In this document: piece by piece, positions 37,667 to 48,100 of the stretch
How positions within the stretch are numbered: position 1 is the stretch's first letter
Layout: the number at the start of each line of letters is the position of its first letter
Assembly: GCA_041398565.1 (NCBI GenBank)
Contig: JAWKUN010000002.1
Location: 806,001-870,000 of the forward strand
Length of the DNA stretch: 64,000 nt
Direction: 5' to 3'
Origin: DATGPD01 sp041398565
GTDB lineage: Bacteria; Planctomycetota; UBA1135; UBA2386
Translations under genes and position numbers: made by a program
The notes under the pieces: model-generated
What the model was told of the DNA's origin: nothing
The model's database searches: none
Seen by the model: only the letters and a program-made list of their open reading frames with translations

Positions 37667-37820
37667 GATCGACGGCGGATCCCGAGATGAAGTGAAACCG
37701 TCGGGGGCGATCTGCGGTGTGGCGGCGTCCGGCTTCCCGCGGGGCTGGCGGGGGCTCCGTTCAGGCATCGTGGCCTGGACTCCGCCATGCTCCGCCCTGC
37801 CTCCGCACTTCAGTGAGCGG

Positions 37821-40800
37821 TCAGCCATCGGCGAGTTGCATCAGGATTTGCCGCGCGACCTCCTTCTCTCGCGCTGGCCGGCCCGCATCGGCCTGCCAGC
37901 GCCGGTCGATCAGGTCCGGCTTCTTCCCCGCGGTCAGCTCGGCGCGCAGTTGGGGCTCGATCTTCTCGGCGATGCGCGCCCTGGTGCCGCGCTCGCGCAC
38001 CCGCTCCGCGAGGGTTTGCGTGGTCCACAGGCGCACGGTTCCGTCGCCGGAAGTCGATGCCAGGCGATCCCCTTGGGGACTCCAGGCCAGCGCGTAGACG
38101 TAGTCGCGATGTCCGGACAGCCGGGCCACCAGGTCGTGGGTGGCGGCGTCCCACAGCAACACGTTGCCGGCGCGTCCCCCCGACGCGATGCGCGTGCCGT
38201 CGGGGCTCACCGCGACGCACAGCACGTCGATCCCGTGCCCGATCAGACGTCGGATCGGCTTGCCGTCGATGTCCCAGACGCCGACCGTGGCGTCGGCCGA
38301 CGAGCTGTAGAGCGTGGCTCCGTCGGCCGCGAACGACAGCCCGGTGATGGCACCCTGGTGGGCGGTCCACTGGTGCGCGACGGTGCCACTCGCGACCTCG
38401 ACGATGGCGATGTCGCGCCCTTTGCGCGCAAGCGCGAGCCAGCGTCCGTCGGGAGAGAAGGCCGCGGCGCCGGTGTTGCTGCCTTCGGCGGCGACCGTCC
38501 ACTCGTGCTCGATGGCGCCGGTGTCCGCGCGCCACAAGTACGCACGCTCGTAGCTGCCGACGGTGACGATGCGTTCGCCGTCCGGGTGGGCCACGACACG
38601 CACGATGTTGTCGATGCCATGGGCGTCGAACCGCCGCAGCGGCGCGCCGCTCAGCGCATCGAAGACGATGGCGCCTTCCGGTCGCTGCGTTCCCTGCACG
38701 GCGGCGACCACGCGGGTGTCGTCGATGTACGTCGCGTCGAGCACGAATTGTCCGGCCGGCAGGCGGGAGGTGATCGCATCGCCACTCCTGGCATCCCACC
38801 AGCGCAGCGAGCCCGGCTCGCCGCGGAAGCCGTCCCAGCCGCCCGAAACCAAGCATGCGCCGTCGCGGCTGAACGACACCGGGTAGACGAAACTGTGGTG
38901 TCCGTGCAGAACCTCGAGCGACGCGGCTTCGAAGCTCCAGCCACGATGCCCGCCCTGCGTATCGCACGAAACGAGCACTCCCGACCGTGGATCGACGGCC
39001 AAGCTTCGAACCGGCGCCGTGTGTCCCGCGAACCTCTGCGCCAGCCTGCCGGTCTCCAGATCCCATACACTGCCCCTGCCGAGCGTCGTGCCGAGGATGA
39101 CGAAGCGACCGTCGGTGGAGAAGGTCACTGCGGTCGGCGAACCCAGGTAGCCTGACAGGCTGCGTCGATTGCGCAGCCCGTCGTTGCCGACGTCGAACAC
39201 GAACAGCTTGCCGATCGCCGACATGATCGCCAGACGCGAACCGTCGCTCGACAGCGCTCCCTCGAGCAGGTAGCCGGCTTCGGGGAGCTCCTGGCCCCCG
39301 GGCAATTCGTCGAGGGTAGCCGCGGCGAACAGAGCGATGCGCCGTTCGAAGGCGACGACCACTCGGTCGCGCGCGCGGTCGAACGCCGCCCACCACGCCG
39401 GCTCGTCGACGGCGGCCACGGCTTGGCCGTCCAGCTGTGCCCGAAGCTCGAGACGGCTCGGACCCGCCACCAGGTGACCGTGCGGGTCGAGATCCAGGCA
39501 GAACCGGCAGCGAATCGGCAGGCGGTACAGCGCACGGCCCTGCGCCACGCTCCAGACGCCGAGTTCGGTGCCGGCCGCGACCACGGTCGCGCCGTCCGAT
39601 GCGAGCGCCACGTACAGCGGGTTGGTGAGCGGCGGCACCTCGAACAGCGTGTGCCACGTCGACGTGTCGACCACGCGGTAGCCCGGGCCGTGCCCGTCCT
39701 GCTCGGGCGCGGCGACGTTCACGAGAGCCGTTCTTCCGTCGGCGCTGAACTGCAGTTCTGCCACGCGCAGGTGCTGTGGCAACGGTGAGCCGACGCTCGG
39801 GTCGAGCCGGCTCGCGAGGTGACGCCATTCGAAACCGCGCAGGCGACTGGGAGTCGCGAACAGCAGCTGCCGCGCCAGCTGGAGCCTTCCGTCGTCGACG
39901 GCGTCGGTGGCGTTCTGGATCTGCGAACGGTACAGCTCGCGCTCGACGGCCGCGTGCGCGCGTTGCGCCTCTTCGGCGAGGGTGCGCATACGGACCGCGA
40001 CGACGGTGGCGGAGATCGCCACCAGGGTGAGGATGGTGATCAAACAAGCGGCGGCGATCGCGAGCGCGCGGTTGCGCGCGACCCAGCGCACCGCGCGGCC
40101 GAGAGCGGACGTGCGCCGGGCCCGGATCGGCTGGTGGGCCAGGAACAGCGTCAGGTCGTCGCCGAGTTCGGCAGCGCTTTGGTAGCGCCGGCGTGGGTCC
40201 TTCTCCAGCGACTTGAGCACGATCGTCTCGAGGTCGACGGGCACACTCGGGTCGACCGCCCGCGGACTGCGCGGGTCCTCCTTCGAGATGCGCTGGATCA
40301 GGTGCAGACGGTCGGGCGAGTGGAACGCGGGCTCGAGCACCAGCAATTCGTAGAGCGTGGCGCCGATGCCGAACACGTCGGCGCGCGCGTCGCACTGTCC
40401 CTTGAAGCGCTCGGGCGACATGAAACGCAGAGTGCCGACGAAGTCGCCGGTCAGCGTGAGGTCGTCCTCGCCGGTCTTGGCCAGTCCGAAGTCGGTGACC
40501 CAGATCGTACCCTGCTCGTCGAGCAGGAGGTTGGAGGGCTTGATGTCGCGATGGATGACTCCGTTCTCGTGGGCGTAGGTCAGCGCGCGGCACGCTTGCT
40601 CGCCGATCCGCGCGACGCTGCGCCAGTAGTGGCGGCCCGCCACCGTCGACGGATCGATGCGCTCGCTGCCGCCCCTGGGCCAAGCGAGTGCCGAGGTTGC
40701 CGGCGGCGCGCCTTCGCCGCGCAGCTTGCGCACGTCTTCGAGCACCTCGTCGAGCGACCGGCCGCGCACGAACTGCATCGCGTAGTAGTTGACGTCGCCG

Positions 40801-41261
40801 TCGCTGCCGACGTCGATGATCGGCACGATGTTCGGATGCTGCAGTCGGGCCGCCGCCCGTGCTTCGCGCTGAAAGCGTTCGATCGCCACTGAGTCGGTCG
40901 ACGACCGCATCGGCAGAACCTTCAGCGCCACGCGTCGACCGAGCGACAGCTGCTCGGCCTCGTAGACCACACCCATGCCGCCGCGCCCGACCTCCTCGAG
41001 GATGCGGTAGTCGCCGATCTGCCGTCGCGCTTCCGTTGCGGACTCGGGTTCTTCTCTGACTGGAGGCTGCGACCCGTCTTCGTCGCGCGGCTTGAACTCC
41101 TCCAGGAAACGGAGCGTCGGCAACAGCCCACGCAACTCTTCCTCGAGTTCCGGATGCCGCTCGGCGAACTCGTCGACGGTCGGCGCGTCCCCGTGCCTAC
41201 AGCGCTCGAGGAACTCCTCCGCGAGCCGGTCGAGCAGCGGGAGGTCGTCGGACTGATCCAC
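37821..41261 (-). CDS. Membrane Ser/Thr protein kinase with C-terminal WD40 propeller
   Basis: This 1146-residue PknB-type kinase has a short N-terminal region (LLPTLRFLEEFKP), the glycine loop VGRGGMGVVYEAEQLS, the lysine in RRVALKVLP, the catalytic HRDIKPSNLLLD, DFGLAKTG and GTLRFMSPERF. One transmembrane helix (AIAAACLITILTLVAISATVVAV) puts the kinase inside and a domain of about 650 residues outside, with WD40-like blades (GHTAPVRSLAVD, AHQGAITGLSFAADG, GHRDYVYALAWSPQG). The GTG start overlaps the upstream sigma gene stop (TAGTG), so the kinase and sigma factor are made together, a common planctomycete arrangement. The kinase substrate is not known. Confidence 0.9.
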   Translation of the reverse strand: MDQSDDLPLLDRLAEEFLERCRHGDAPTVDEFAERHPELEEELRGLLPTLRFLEEFKPRDEDGSQPPVREEPESATEARRQIGDYRILEEVGRGGMGVVYEAEQLSLGRRVALKVLPMRSSTDSVAIERFQREARAAARLQHPNIVPIIDVGSDGDVNYYAMQFVRGRSLDEVLEDVRKLRGEGAPPATSALAWPRGGSERIDPSTVAGRHYWRSVARIGEQACRALTYAHENGVIHRDIKPSNLLLDEQGTIWVTDFGLAKTGEDDLTLTGDFVGTLRFMSPERFKGQCDARADVFGIGATLYELLVLEPAFHSPDRLHLIQRISKEDPRSPRAVDPSVPVDLETIVLKSLEKDPRRRYQSAAELGDDLTLFLAHQPIRARRTSALGRAVRWVARNRALAIAAACLITILTLVAISATVVAVRMRTLAEEAQRAHAAVERELYRSQIQNATDAVDDGRLQLARQLLFATPSRLRGFEWRHLASRLDPSVGSPLPQHLRVAELQFSADGRTALVNVAAPEQDGHGPGYRVVDTSTWHTLFEVPPLTNPLYVALASDGATVVAAGTELGVWSVAQGRALYRLPIRCRFCLDLDPHGHLVAGPSRLELRAQLDGQAVAAVDEPAWWAAFDRARDRVVVAFERRIALFAAATLDELPGGQELPEAGYLLEGALSSDGSRLAIMSAIGKLFVFDVGNDGLRNRRSLSGYLGSPTAVTFSTDGRFVILGTTLGRGSVWDLETGRLAQRFAGHTAPVRSLAVDPRSGVLVSCDTQGGHRGWSFEAASLEVLHGHHSFVYPVSFSRDGACLVSGGWDGFRGEPGSLRWWDARSGDAITSRLPAGQFVLDATYIDDTRVVAAVQGTQRPEGAIVFDALSGAPLRRFDAHGIDNIVRVVAHPDGERIVTVGSYERAYLWRADTGAIEHEWTVAAEGSNTGAAAFSPDGRWLALARKGRDIAIVEVASGTVAHQWTAHQGAITGLSFAADGATLYSSSADATVGVWDIDGKPIRRLIGHGIDVLCVAVSPDGTRIASGGRAGNVLLWDAATHDLVARLSGHRDYVYALAWSPQGDRLASTSGDGTVRLWTTQTLAERVRERGTRARIAEKIEPQLRAELTAGKKPDLIDRRWQADAGRPAREKEVARQILMQLADG

Positions 41262-41893
41262 TACGGCACGAATCCCGGCATTTGCTCGAGCGCGGTGCGA
41301 AGGCGCTGCAAGGCGCGGATGTAGCGGTTGCTCGCCGCGGTCTTCGACAAGCCGAGAACCTCGGCGGCCTCTTCGTTGCGCAGTTCCTCCATGTGGCGGA
41401 GCACGACGATCTCGCGATCGATCGGATCCATGGCGTTGAGCAGTTCCTGCAGCCTGATCTGGATCTCGGCGCGGATGGCACCATGGCTCGGCGACGTCAG
41501 GTGGCCGAACAGGCTCTTGGCGAGCGAGATCGACTCCGCTGCGGGCATCGCCCCGCGGTGGAGCGACACCTCGAGATCGGCGTCGCGCTTCTTGGTGGTG
41601 AGGTGTCGCCGATGGATCTGCTGCAGGCGTTCTCCGGTCACCAGTCGCAGCCACAGGAAGAACGGCAGGTCACGGCGGTGGTCGTAGGTCGGCAGCTTCT
41701 GCGCCAGATCGAGGTAGGCCTCTTGCAGCACGTCCGACGCGTCGACCCGGCCCTGGAGGCGGCGATCGAGGCGCAGGTCCACCAGTCGGCGTAGGCGCCC
41801 TCGATAGCGTTCGAAGAGCTCGCCGAGCGCGCTGTGGTCGCCGCGCTTGGCGCGGTCGACCAGGCTTTCGATCTCGTCTTCGCTTCTGGGCAT
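41261..41893 (-). CDS. ECF-type RNA polymerase sigma factor
   Basis: This 210-residue sigma factor has sigma region 2 (ALGELFERYRGRLRRLVDL and DASDVLQEAYLDLAQKL, then LPFFLWLRLVTGERL) and region 4 (MDPIDREIVVLRHMEELRNEEAAEVLGLSKTAASNRYIRAL), the helix-turn-helix that binds the -35 element. Region 3 is lacking, as in ECF factors. The stop and kinase start overlap (TAGTG), pointing to joint translation and likely control by the kinase. A TACGAT box 10 bases before the ATG may be its promoter. Confidence 0.9.
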   Translation of the reverse strand: MPRSEDEIESLVDRAKRGDHSALGELFERYRGRLRRLVDLRLDRRLQGRVDASDVLQEAYLDLAQKLPTYDHRRDLPFFLWLRLVTGERLQQIHRRHLTTKKRDADLEVSLHRGAMPAAESISLAKSLFGHLTSPSHGAIRAEIQIRLQELLNAMDPIDREIVVLRHMEELRNEEAAEVLGLSKTAASNRYIRALQRLRTALEQMPGFVP

Positions 41894-41903
41894 GGGATGG
41901 GTG

Positions 41904-41909
41904 ATCGTA
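41904..41909 (-). promoter_or_regulatory. Candidate -10 box for the sigma factor gene
   Basis: TACGAT on the minus strand lies 10 bases before the ATG of the sigma factor at 41893. The same hexamer lies six bases before the other sigma factor gene at 57006. Confidence 0.38.
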
Positions 41910-42082
41910 GTCGGTGGAATGGCGCGCACAATCGAGCCGGACCTGCGAGGCAAGCAGGCCTGTCCACCGCCAGGGGACCGAAAGGCGGATTGCGCGCACG
42001 ACTGCGGGGATTCGCGGTGGACAGCGGGGCAGTGCCGGCAGGTAGGCGGAGGTCGTTCCGCCAACGAGGCTGTCGCGCACCC

Positions 42083-44845
42083 ATGACGAATACGAGAATC
42101 CTCGCTCTTGCCTGCCTCGCGGTAGGCGTCCTCCCGCTCTCCGCCCAGGACCCGGCCCAGATCGTCGCCGGGGTCAACGGGATCTGGCCCGACGGCTCGC
42201 CGAGTCCGGTCACCGACATGCCCGGCCGCCCCGGCACGGCCCTGGCCTCGGCCGGCAGCGCCGTGGAGTCGCCGTGCCTGTTCGCGGCACTGGGGCGGCC
42301 CACGTCGGCGTCCGTGGGGAGCGGCTTTGCGTTGGCGGTGGGGCACGAGGGCTTGCTCGGCGATGCGGCGAACAGCGTTGCCGACACGCTCCGTTTCAAC
42401 ACACAGGCGATCGAGTGGCTCGACCGCAACGGCACGCGCCGGGCTGCGGTGCTGTCCGGGCACGGCGAGTGGCGCACGTCGTCGACCATGGGTGCAGTCG
42501 TTTCGAGCCTGCAGGGCCACAGCTGGAACGTCACCGACCTGCCTGGTCGCATCGAGGCGGCGGCGCTGGCGCCGTACGGGGTTGTGATCATCGGCAACGC
42601 GTGGCAGCCGTTCACCGCGGCCGAGCGCACCGCGCTGGCCGACCACGTGCGGGCGGGCAACGGGGTCTACATGTGCGGCGTCGGCTGGTCGTGGCCGAAC
42701 GACATCGTCGCCTACCCGATGAACCAGCTGGGGTCCGACTACGGCCTGCAGTGGCTGCCGGCGTCCATCACCGATCCGGCGAACCAGAATGGCGGTGTTC
42801 CGATCCTGACGCGGTTCTATCCGAGCTGCGAGGACCGGACGTACCTGTGGAGCCGCACGATCCTGGAGACCTTCCTGTCCAGTAGCAACGGCATGCTGGC
42901 GACGCTGGTGCAGGGGCAACAGCCGTGGCGGCAGGCGTGCCAGGTGGTGGCCAACGTGATCCCGATCCTGCCCGAACCCGACCGCCAGACGGCAGACGCG
43001 TGGCTGCGCGGTGTGCTGCAGACGTACGGCAGCGAACTCGGCGCCGGCCCGTCCTACCCGATCTCGGCCCTCGGTACGATCGCATCGACGCGCGCCGTGT
43101 TGCACGCCGGGGTGCTCGCCGCCTACCCGCTCGACGCGGCGCGGAGGACGGTGGTGCGCACCGCGCTCGGCCTGGACTACCCGACCTTGCCGCCGCTGTA
43201 TCCGGACTTGCTGGCCAACCACGGCTTCGCGCTGCTCGACAACCGTACGCTGCAGAGCGATGCCCTCGCGTCGCTGCAATCGATCGTGGCGGGCGTGGCG
43301 CACGTGCCGCGCGACCTCGCCCGCATGACGGTGACCGAAGGTTGGAGCGTGCTGGCAGTCGAACGCAGTGCGCTGGTGCCGGGTCGCGGCGTCAACATCT
43401 TCGGGCAGGGCGCGATGAACGTGCCCGAGAACCAGTTTCCGCCGGACACCACGCCGGTCACCGTGCCGACGTTCAGCATCGCTGCCGCGCACGAGATCGC
43501 GCACGCGGTCGATGCCCACCGCTCGCGCGAAGACGCCACGTGGAGCGCGCGGAAGGCGCAGCTCCTGGCCGACGCTGGTCTCGACGACCTGCAGTACCTC
43601 CGCAGTCAGATCGGGGCCGCGTTCTTCCAGTCGGCACCGCAGGAGTTCTTCGCGTCGCTGGCCAACGTCTGGTTCGCCGACTCGATCCACACGCTGCTGC
43701 TCGGCCAGGCGCGCTGGGCGCAGGGCCGTGCGGAGCCGCTGAAGCAGGCGTTGTTCCTCCTCGACACCTACAGCAAGACGCCGCACTCGGCACCGCTGTT
43801 CTCGATGACCGCGAACGGAGTCGTCACCAGCCAGGACGCTCGGCTCGTGCGCGATGGGCAGGGTCGCATCCTCAACATCTGCTTGCCGACCTGGCAGATG
43901 AACATCTCGTACGACGGTGCCGGCAACATCGTCGGTGCGTGGCTCGACGACCCCGTGTGCGGCATGCGCAGCTTCTGGTACGACGACGGCGTCGCCGAGA
44001 CTTCCTACGGCGTCCCCACGGTCGAGACCTGCTATGCGACCCACTTCGTCACCGATCCGACCTTCGCGATGGTCGAGGGGATCCAACTGCAGTGGGGCCA
44101 TGCCGGCTCCACGACGACCGGCCTGGTCGGCGGCGAGCGGGTGCGCGTGTTCCTGTGGGCCGACGAGGATGGCGACGGCGATCCGACCAACGGTGGCGTG
44201 CGCTTGCTCATGGCGTTGCAAGACACCGTCAGGGCTGCAGCGATCAACAGGCCCGGCTCGCGCCAGGGCATCTGGCTGGGGCGTTACGTCGCTGCGCCGG
44301 GGTTTTGGGTCGGCGTCGCGCTGACCACCCAACCAGGGCAGACGCCGATGGGAGTCGACGCTTCGGCGCCGACCATGGGCCACTCGTTCGTGGCCCCGAG
44401 TACCGGAACGTTCTCTCCCAGTGACTTCGAGCGGCTTGCGCGACCGGCGCCGGTGGCTGGCGGGTTCACGATCCGCGCCCGCGGCGCACTCGGCTTCGAG
44501 CAGGTGGCAGCCGCTTGCGGCTCGATGCCGCTCGAGATCGATGGCGTGCCGATGATCGGCGGCCGCTTCCAAGTCGGGGTGAGAACGCAGCACCTGATGG
44601 CTGCGTTGCTGATCAGCGTCAACGCGAGCCAGATCCCTGTGTGCAGCCGCTGCACCCTCGGCGTCGGTCTCGACTTCACCGCCTACTCGCTCGCGCGCGC
44701 CTTCAGCTTTGTCTTCAACCCGAGGGATCCGAACTGGCGCGGGGCCCAGATCGTATTCCAGGGTTTGGATCTCGGCGCAACGGACGGTTGCCTCAGCCCG
44801 CTCGAGTTCTCGCTCAGCGAAGCCCTCCGAGTGACATTGCACTGA
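42083..44845 (+). CDS. Secreted HExxH metallopeptidase-like protein
   Basis: This 920-residue protein has a signal peptide (MTNTRILALACLAVGVLPLSAQ). Residues 110-240 recall a ThuA/glutamine-amidotransferase-like fold (VLSGHGEWR, VVIIGNAWQPFTAAERTALADHVRAGNGVYMCG). A zinc-metallopeptidase motif HEIAH occurs in SIAAAHEIAHAVDAHRSRED (about residue 475), followed by SAPQEFFASLANVWF, where a glutamate could be the third ligand. The tail is the shared C-terminal domain (ending SEALRVTLH). Its substrate is unknown. The TGA stop is the start of the type B repeat unit. Confidence 0.75.
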   Translation: MTNTRILALACLAVGVLPLSAQDPAQIVAGVNGIWPDGSPSPVTDMPGRPGTALASAGSAVESPCLFAALGRPTSASVGSGFALAVGHEGLLGDAANSVADTLRFNTQAIEWLDRNGTRRAAVLSGHGEWRTSSTMGAVVSSLQGHSWNVTDLPGRIEAAALAPYGVVIIGNAWQPFTAAERTALADHVRAGNGVYMCGVGWSWPNDIVAYPMNQLGSDYGLQWLPASITDPANQNGGVPILTRFYPSCEDRTYLWSRTILETFLSSSNGMLATLVQGQQPWRQACQVVANVIPILPEPDRQTADAWLRGVLQTYGSELGAGPSYPISALGTIASTRAVLHAGVLAAYPLDAARRTVVRTALGLDYPTLPPLYPDLLANHGFALLDNRTLQSDALASLQSIVAGVAHVPRDLARMTVTEGWSVLAVERSALVPGRGVNIFGQGAMNVPENQFPPDTTPVTVPTFSIAAAHEIAHAVDAHRSREDATWSARKAQLLADAGLDDLQYLRSQIGAAFFQSAPQEFFASLANVWFADSIHTLLLGQARWAQGRAEPLKQALFLLDTYSKTPHSAPLFSMTANGVVTSQDARLVRDGQGRILNICLPTWQMNISYDGAGNIVGAWLDDPVCGMRSFWYDDGVAETSYGVPTVETCYATHFVTDPTFAMVEGIQLQWGHAGSTTTGLVGGERVRVFLWADEDGDGDPTNGGVRLLMALQDTVRAAAINRPGSRQGIWLGRYVAAPGFWVGVALTTQPGQTPMGVDASAPTMGHSFVAPSTGTFSPSDFERLARPAPVAGGFTIRARGALGFEQVAAACGSMPLEIDGVPMIGGRFQVGVRTQHLMAALLISVNASQIPVCSRCTLGVGLDFTAYSLARAFSFVFNPRDPNWRGAQIVFQGLDLGATDGCLSPLEFSLSEALRVTLH

Positions 44846-44996
44846 GCTTCTCTGGTCGCGGTTCTTCGCGTGGCGCGAAGAATCGGTTGAAAGCAGCGGC
44901 CAGAGAAGCGACCCAGAGGACAACAGCGCCGGCGGCCCCCTTCTGGTCGGCGCTGCGCCGACATCAACCCTCTTGGGTTGCGGCCGCCGGCTGCGC
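44843..44996 (+). repeat. Modular structured repeat, type B unit (copy 2)
   Basis: This 154-base unit starts with the gene's TGA stop as TGAGC and ends GCGC. The spacer has an outer 10-bp stem GCTTCTCTGG/CCAGAGAAGC and an internal perfect hairpin TTCTTCGCG-tgg-CGCGAAGAA. It is followed by the same core as in type A: outer stem GCCGGCGGCC/GGCCGCCGGC, arm GTCGGCG-ctg-CGCCGAC and arm AACCC-tctt-GGGTT. It is directly followed by another unit. Confidence 0.9.
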
Positions 44997-45148
44997 TGAG
45001 CCTCTCTGGTCGCGGTTCTTCGCGTGGCGCGAGGATCCGGTTGAAAGCAGCGGCCAGAGAAGCGACCCAGAGGACAACAGCGCCGGCGGCCCCTTTTGGT
45101 CGGCGCTGCGCCGACATCAACCCTCTTGGGTTGCGGCCGCCGGCTGCG
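44997..45148 (+). repeat. Modular structured repeat, type B unit (copy 3)
   Basis: This second type B unit, 152 bases, is in tandem with the first and has the same start TGAGC. Its outer spacer stem has one mismatch, and its internal hairpin has one G-T wobble and one terminal mismatch. The core is intact. It lies in the convergent gap between the metallopeptidase and the large secreted protein; the latter's stop is about 37 bases further on. Confidence 0.9.
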
Positions 45149-45185
45149 ATGTGTGCGGAGACTCGCCGTGCTGGACGGCGCGCTC

Positions 45186-48100
45186 TCATGGCAGCATCAC
45201 GGCGTGCCGCGCGCTGCCGAAGCGTCCGGTCGCGGTGACGAGGTCGAGTGCGAAGACCTGGAGTGCGAGCTGCTGCCCGTGCAGGGCCGGCTCTTGCGGG
45301 GCGAGCAGCGGGATCTCGACCTCGCCACCGGGCGGCACGACGCCCGACAGGAACGCCACGGGTGCAGCTTGCATGAGCACCATGTCGAGCGGCAGGAAGA
45401 AGGACAGGTCGAGGAAGGCGAGGCGCAGGTCGAGCGTGACGCCGAACAGGTGGCCGCTCTCGCCGCGCACGGTGATCGGCACCGTCTCGTCGCCCTGCCA
45501 CAGCGACGGCGAGTCCAGGCGCGGCGATCCGCCCGGCCTCGACACGAGGGTCGACGAGCCGTCTCGAGTGACCGGGCCGGTCGTGGTGGCGGCGTGCGTC
45601 ACGCGCGCGGCGTTGCGCAGGTCGAGGGCGGCGAAGGTGCAGCGCGCAGCGTAGGCGATGCTGGCGTCGGCGGCGACGCGCGCGTTCGCCACCACCTGCT
45701 GCAGCTTCACCTGGGGCGCCCCGACCAGGCGCAGCGCGTCCTGTCCCGGCGCGGCGAGCAGGCCGACGTCGTCGAGGAGCACGACGTTGCGCGCGCCGTC
45801 GATCCGCAGCAGCTCGGCGCCGCCGGCGGTGACGCCGTCGCCGAAGGTCAGACCCTGGATCGCCACCTCGCCGTCGGTCGGCAGGAGGCCGGAGATCACC
45901 GCCGGCGTGCCGCCGACGATCCTGGTCGTGCCGCCACCGGCCGCCACCAGGTGCACCGGCCGCGTGATCGTGAAAGGCGCGTGCGTGCCCGGCGCCACGA
46001 CTACGCTGCCGCCCAGGGGGACGGCGGCGAGCGCGGCGTCGATGCTGGCGAAGCCGCCCGGTCCGACGAACGCGGTGTCGCCGACCTGGCTGGCGAAGGC
46101 ACGCGCGCGGTCGTCGAACAGCGGCCGCCACGCGTCGTGCAGCAGCTTCTCTTCGACGCGGTAGAACCACTCTTCGCCGGCGAGCACGGCGCCGTCGTCG
46201 TGCGCGTAGGTGGCGCCGCTCGACGAGCTGCCCTGCGGCATCAGCGTCGTGAGCACGCTCCACGGTCCTGACGCCGCCGGCGCGCGGCTGACGCGCAGCA
46301 GGTTCATCGCGACCTCGCGCGTGGTGGTGAAGCCCACGCGGTTGCCGAGGAATCCGCCGGTCGCCGAGTGCGCGGCCAGCTCCGTGCGGCGCTCCGACCA
46401 GAACAACACGTTGCCGGGATCGAGCTCGAACGTCGCGCTGCCACGTCCGCCGGAGAAGTTGATGAGGTCGATGCGGCCAGCCCCGGAGGAGGCGACGCCG
46501 TACTGCGAGGGTCCGTTGTCCATGAGCTCCCAATCCCACAGCTCCAGGGTCTGGGCGGCACCGCGGGCGACGTCGACCATGCGCGCGCCAGGCGCCGTCG
46601 AGCCGGTGCTGATGGTCACGCCGCGCATGTCGAACGGGGCCGCGGCGAAGGTGGCGGATTCCAGGATGCGCACGCCGCGCTCGTCGAGGCCGTCGATCGT
46701 GAGGTTGTTGGCGTCGATGTGGCCACCGAGCTCGAAGCCGGAGACGACGCCGATCAGCTTGGCGTGGTTGGTGGGGCGGCCGCGGGCGAACAGCGTGCTG
46801 CCGGGGACGAAGCGCATTTCGCTGCCGAACAACCCGAGCAGCGAGCCGGCCTGGTCGAGGCGCAGGGTGCCCTCGATCGTGGTGGTCGAGCCCGGCGCCA
46901 GGATCAGGCGGCGCGTGCCCATGTCCAGGGTGGCGCCGGCGGCGATGCGGCAGGCGGGTCCCTTCGCTTCCATCCGGTCCTGCGGCGTGGTGGTGCCGGC
47001 GGCGAAGGTGAGGTCGAAGAACTCGCAGACACCGCTCGCCTGAGTGTGGTCGACAAGGGTCGTCGTGCCGGCGAGCAGCACGTGCCCGCTGGCCGGCAGG
47101 AACAGCTGGTTGGTCGTCCAGTTGCCCTGCACCTCGATGCGCGCAGGCGGCGAGGTGGTGGAGTTGTGGGTCTCGAAGCGCACGTCGCCGCCGACCACCA
47201 GGTCCTGCACGGCGGCCAGCGTGCTGCCGGTGACGGTGCCGCCGAGGAACGTGGCGTCGCCGGCCACGTCGACGTCGCCGAGCGCCAGCGACAGGCACGC
47301 CGGCTCCTGCACGAGGTCGCTGGCCAGGGTGGCGGCAGGCACGTCGTAGCCACCCGACAGAAGGCGCGTGCGTGGCAGCGGACTGGTGCTGGGCGCGCGC
47401 ACCATGCCGCCGCCGGCGAAGTCGAGCGCGGCGTTGGCGGGGAAGGTGACGTCGCCGGCCACGTCGAGGGAGCCGAGCGCGTGCGTGACGCCGCCGAGCG
47501 TCGCCGTGCCGCCGCTCGGCACGACGAGGGCGCCGGGGATCGTCGCCGCCGCGTTCGCTGCCGTCAGCGTACCCGGCACCGTCGCGCTCTGGCCAACCTG
47601 CAAGGTCGCACCCGTGAGCGTGAGTGAGCCTGCGACCAGGAGGCTGCCGGTGATGTGCAGGTCGCCGAGAGTGACCGCCGACGCCGCGCCGATCTCCACG
47701 TCGTGCAGGGGGGGCGGACCGAAGGACACGGTCTGGATGCCGGTACCGGTGAAAGCGATGGTGCCGCTGGCGGGCGCGAAGTTCGCGTTGGAGGTCCAGT
47801 CGCCGCCGCACTCGATGCGGTCGGGCGGCGTGGTGACTGCACCGGTCGTCTGCAGGCGCACGTCGCCGCCGGCGGCGACCAGGGAGGCTCCGTCGAGGCC
47901 GTCGGCAAGGGCGGCGCCGCGGAAGGTCGCGGCCCGCGCGACGGTGAGCTGCTCGATCGTCGCGGTACCCGCGGTGTGCTCGAACTCCGGCAGCGCGCCG
48001 CGCAGGCGGGCGTCGGCGTCCACCTCGACCAGGGTGTCCGGCGGCCCCGACAGGGTGCCGTCGAACAGCAGGTCGCCGTGCACCAGGAGCCGGTGGTCGT

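Noticed and set aside
37667..37820. Repeat unit expected in the convergent gap between the 733-residue protein and the kinase
   Set aside because: No core or spacer sequence of the repeat is present, so the element is not in every convergent junction.
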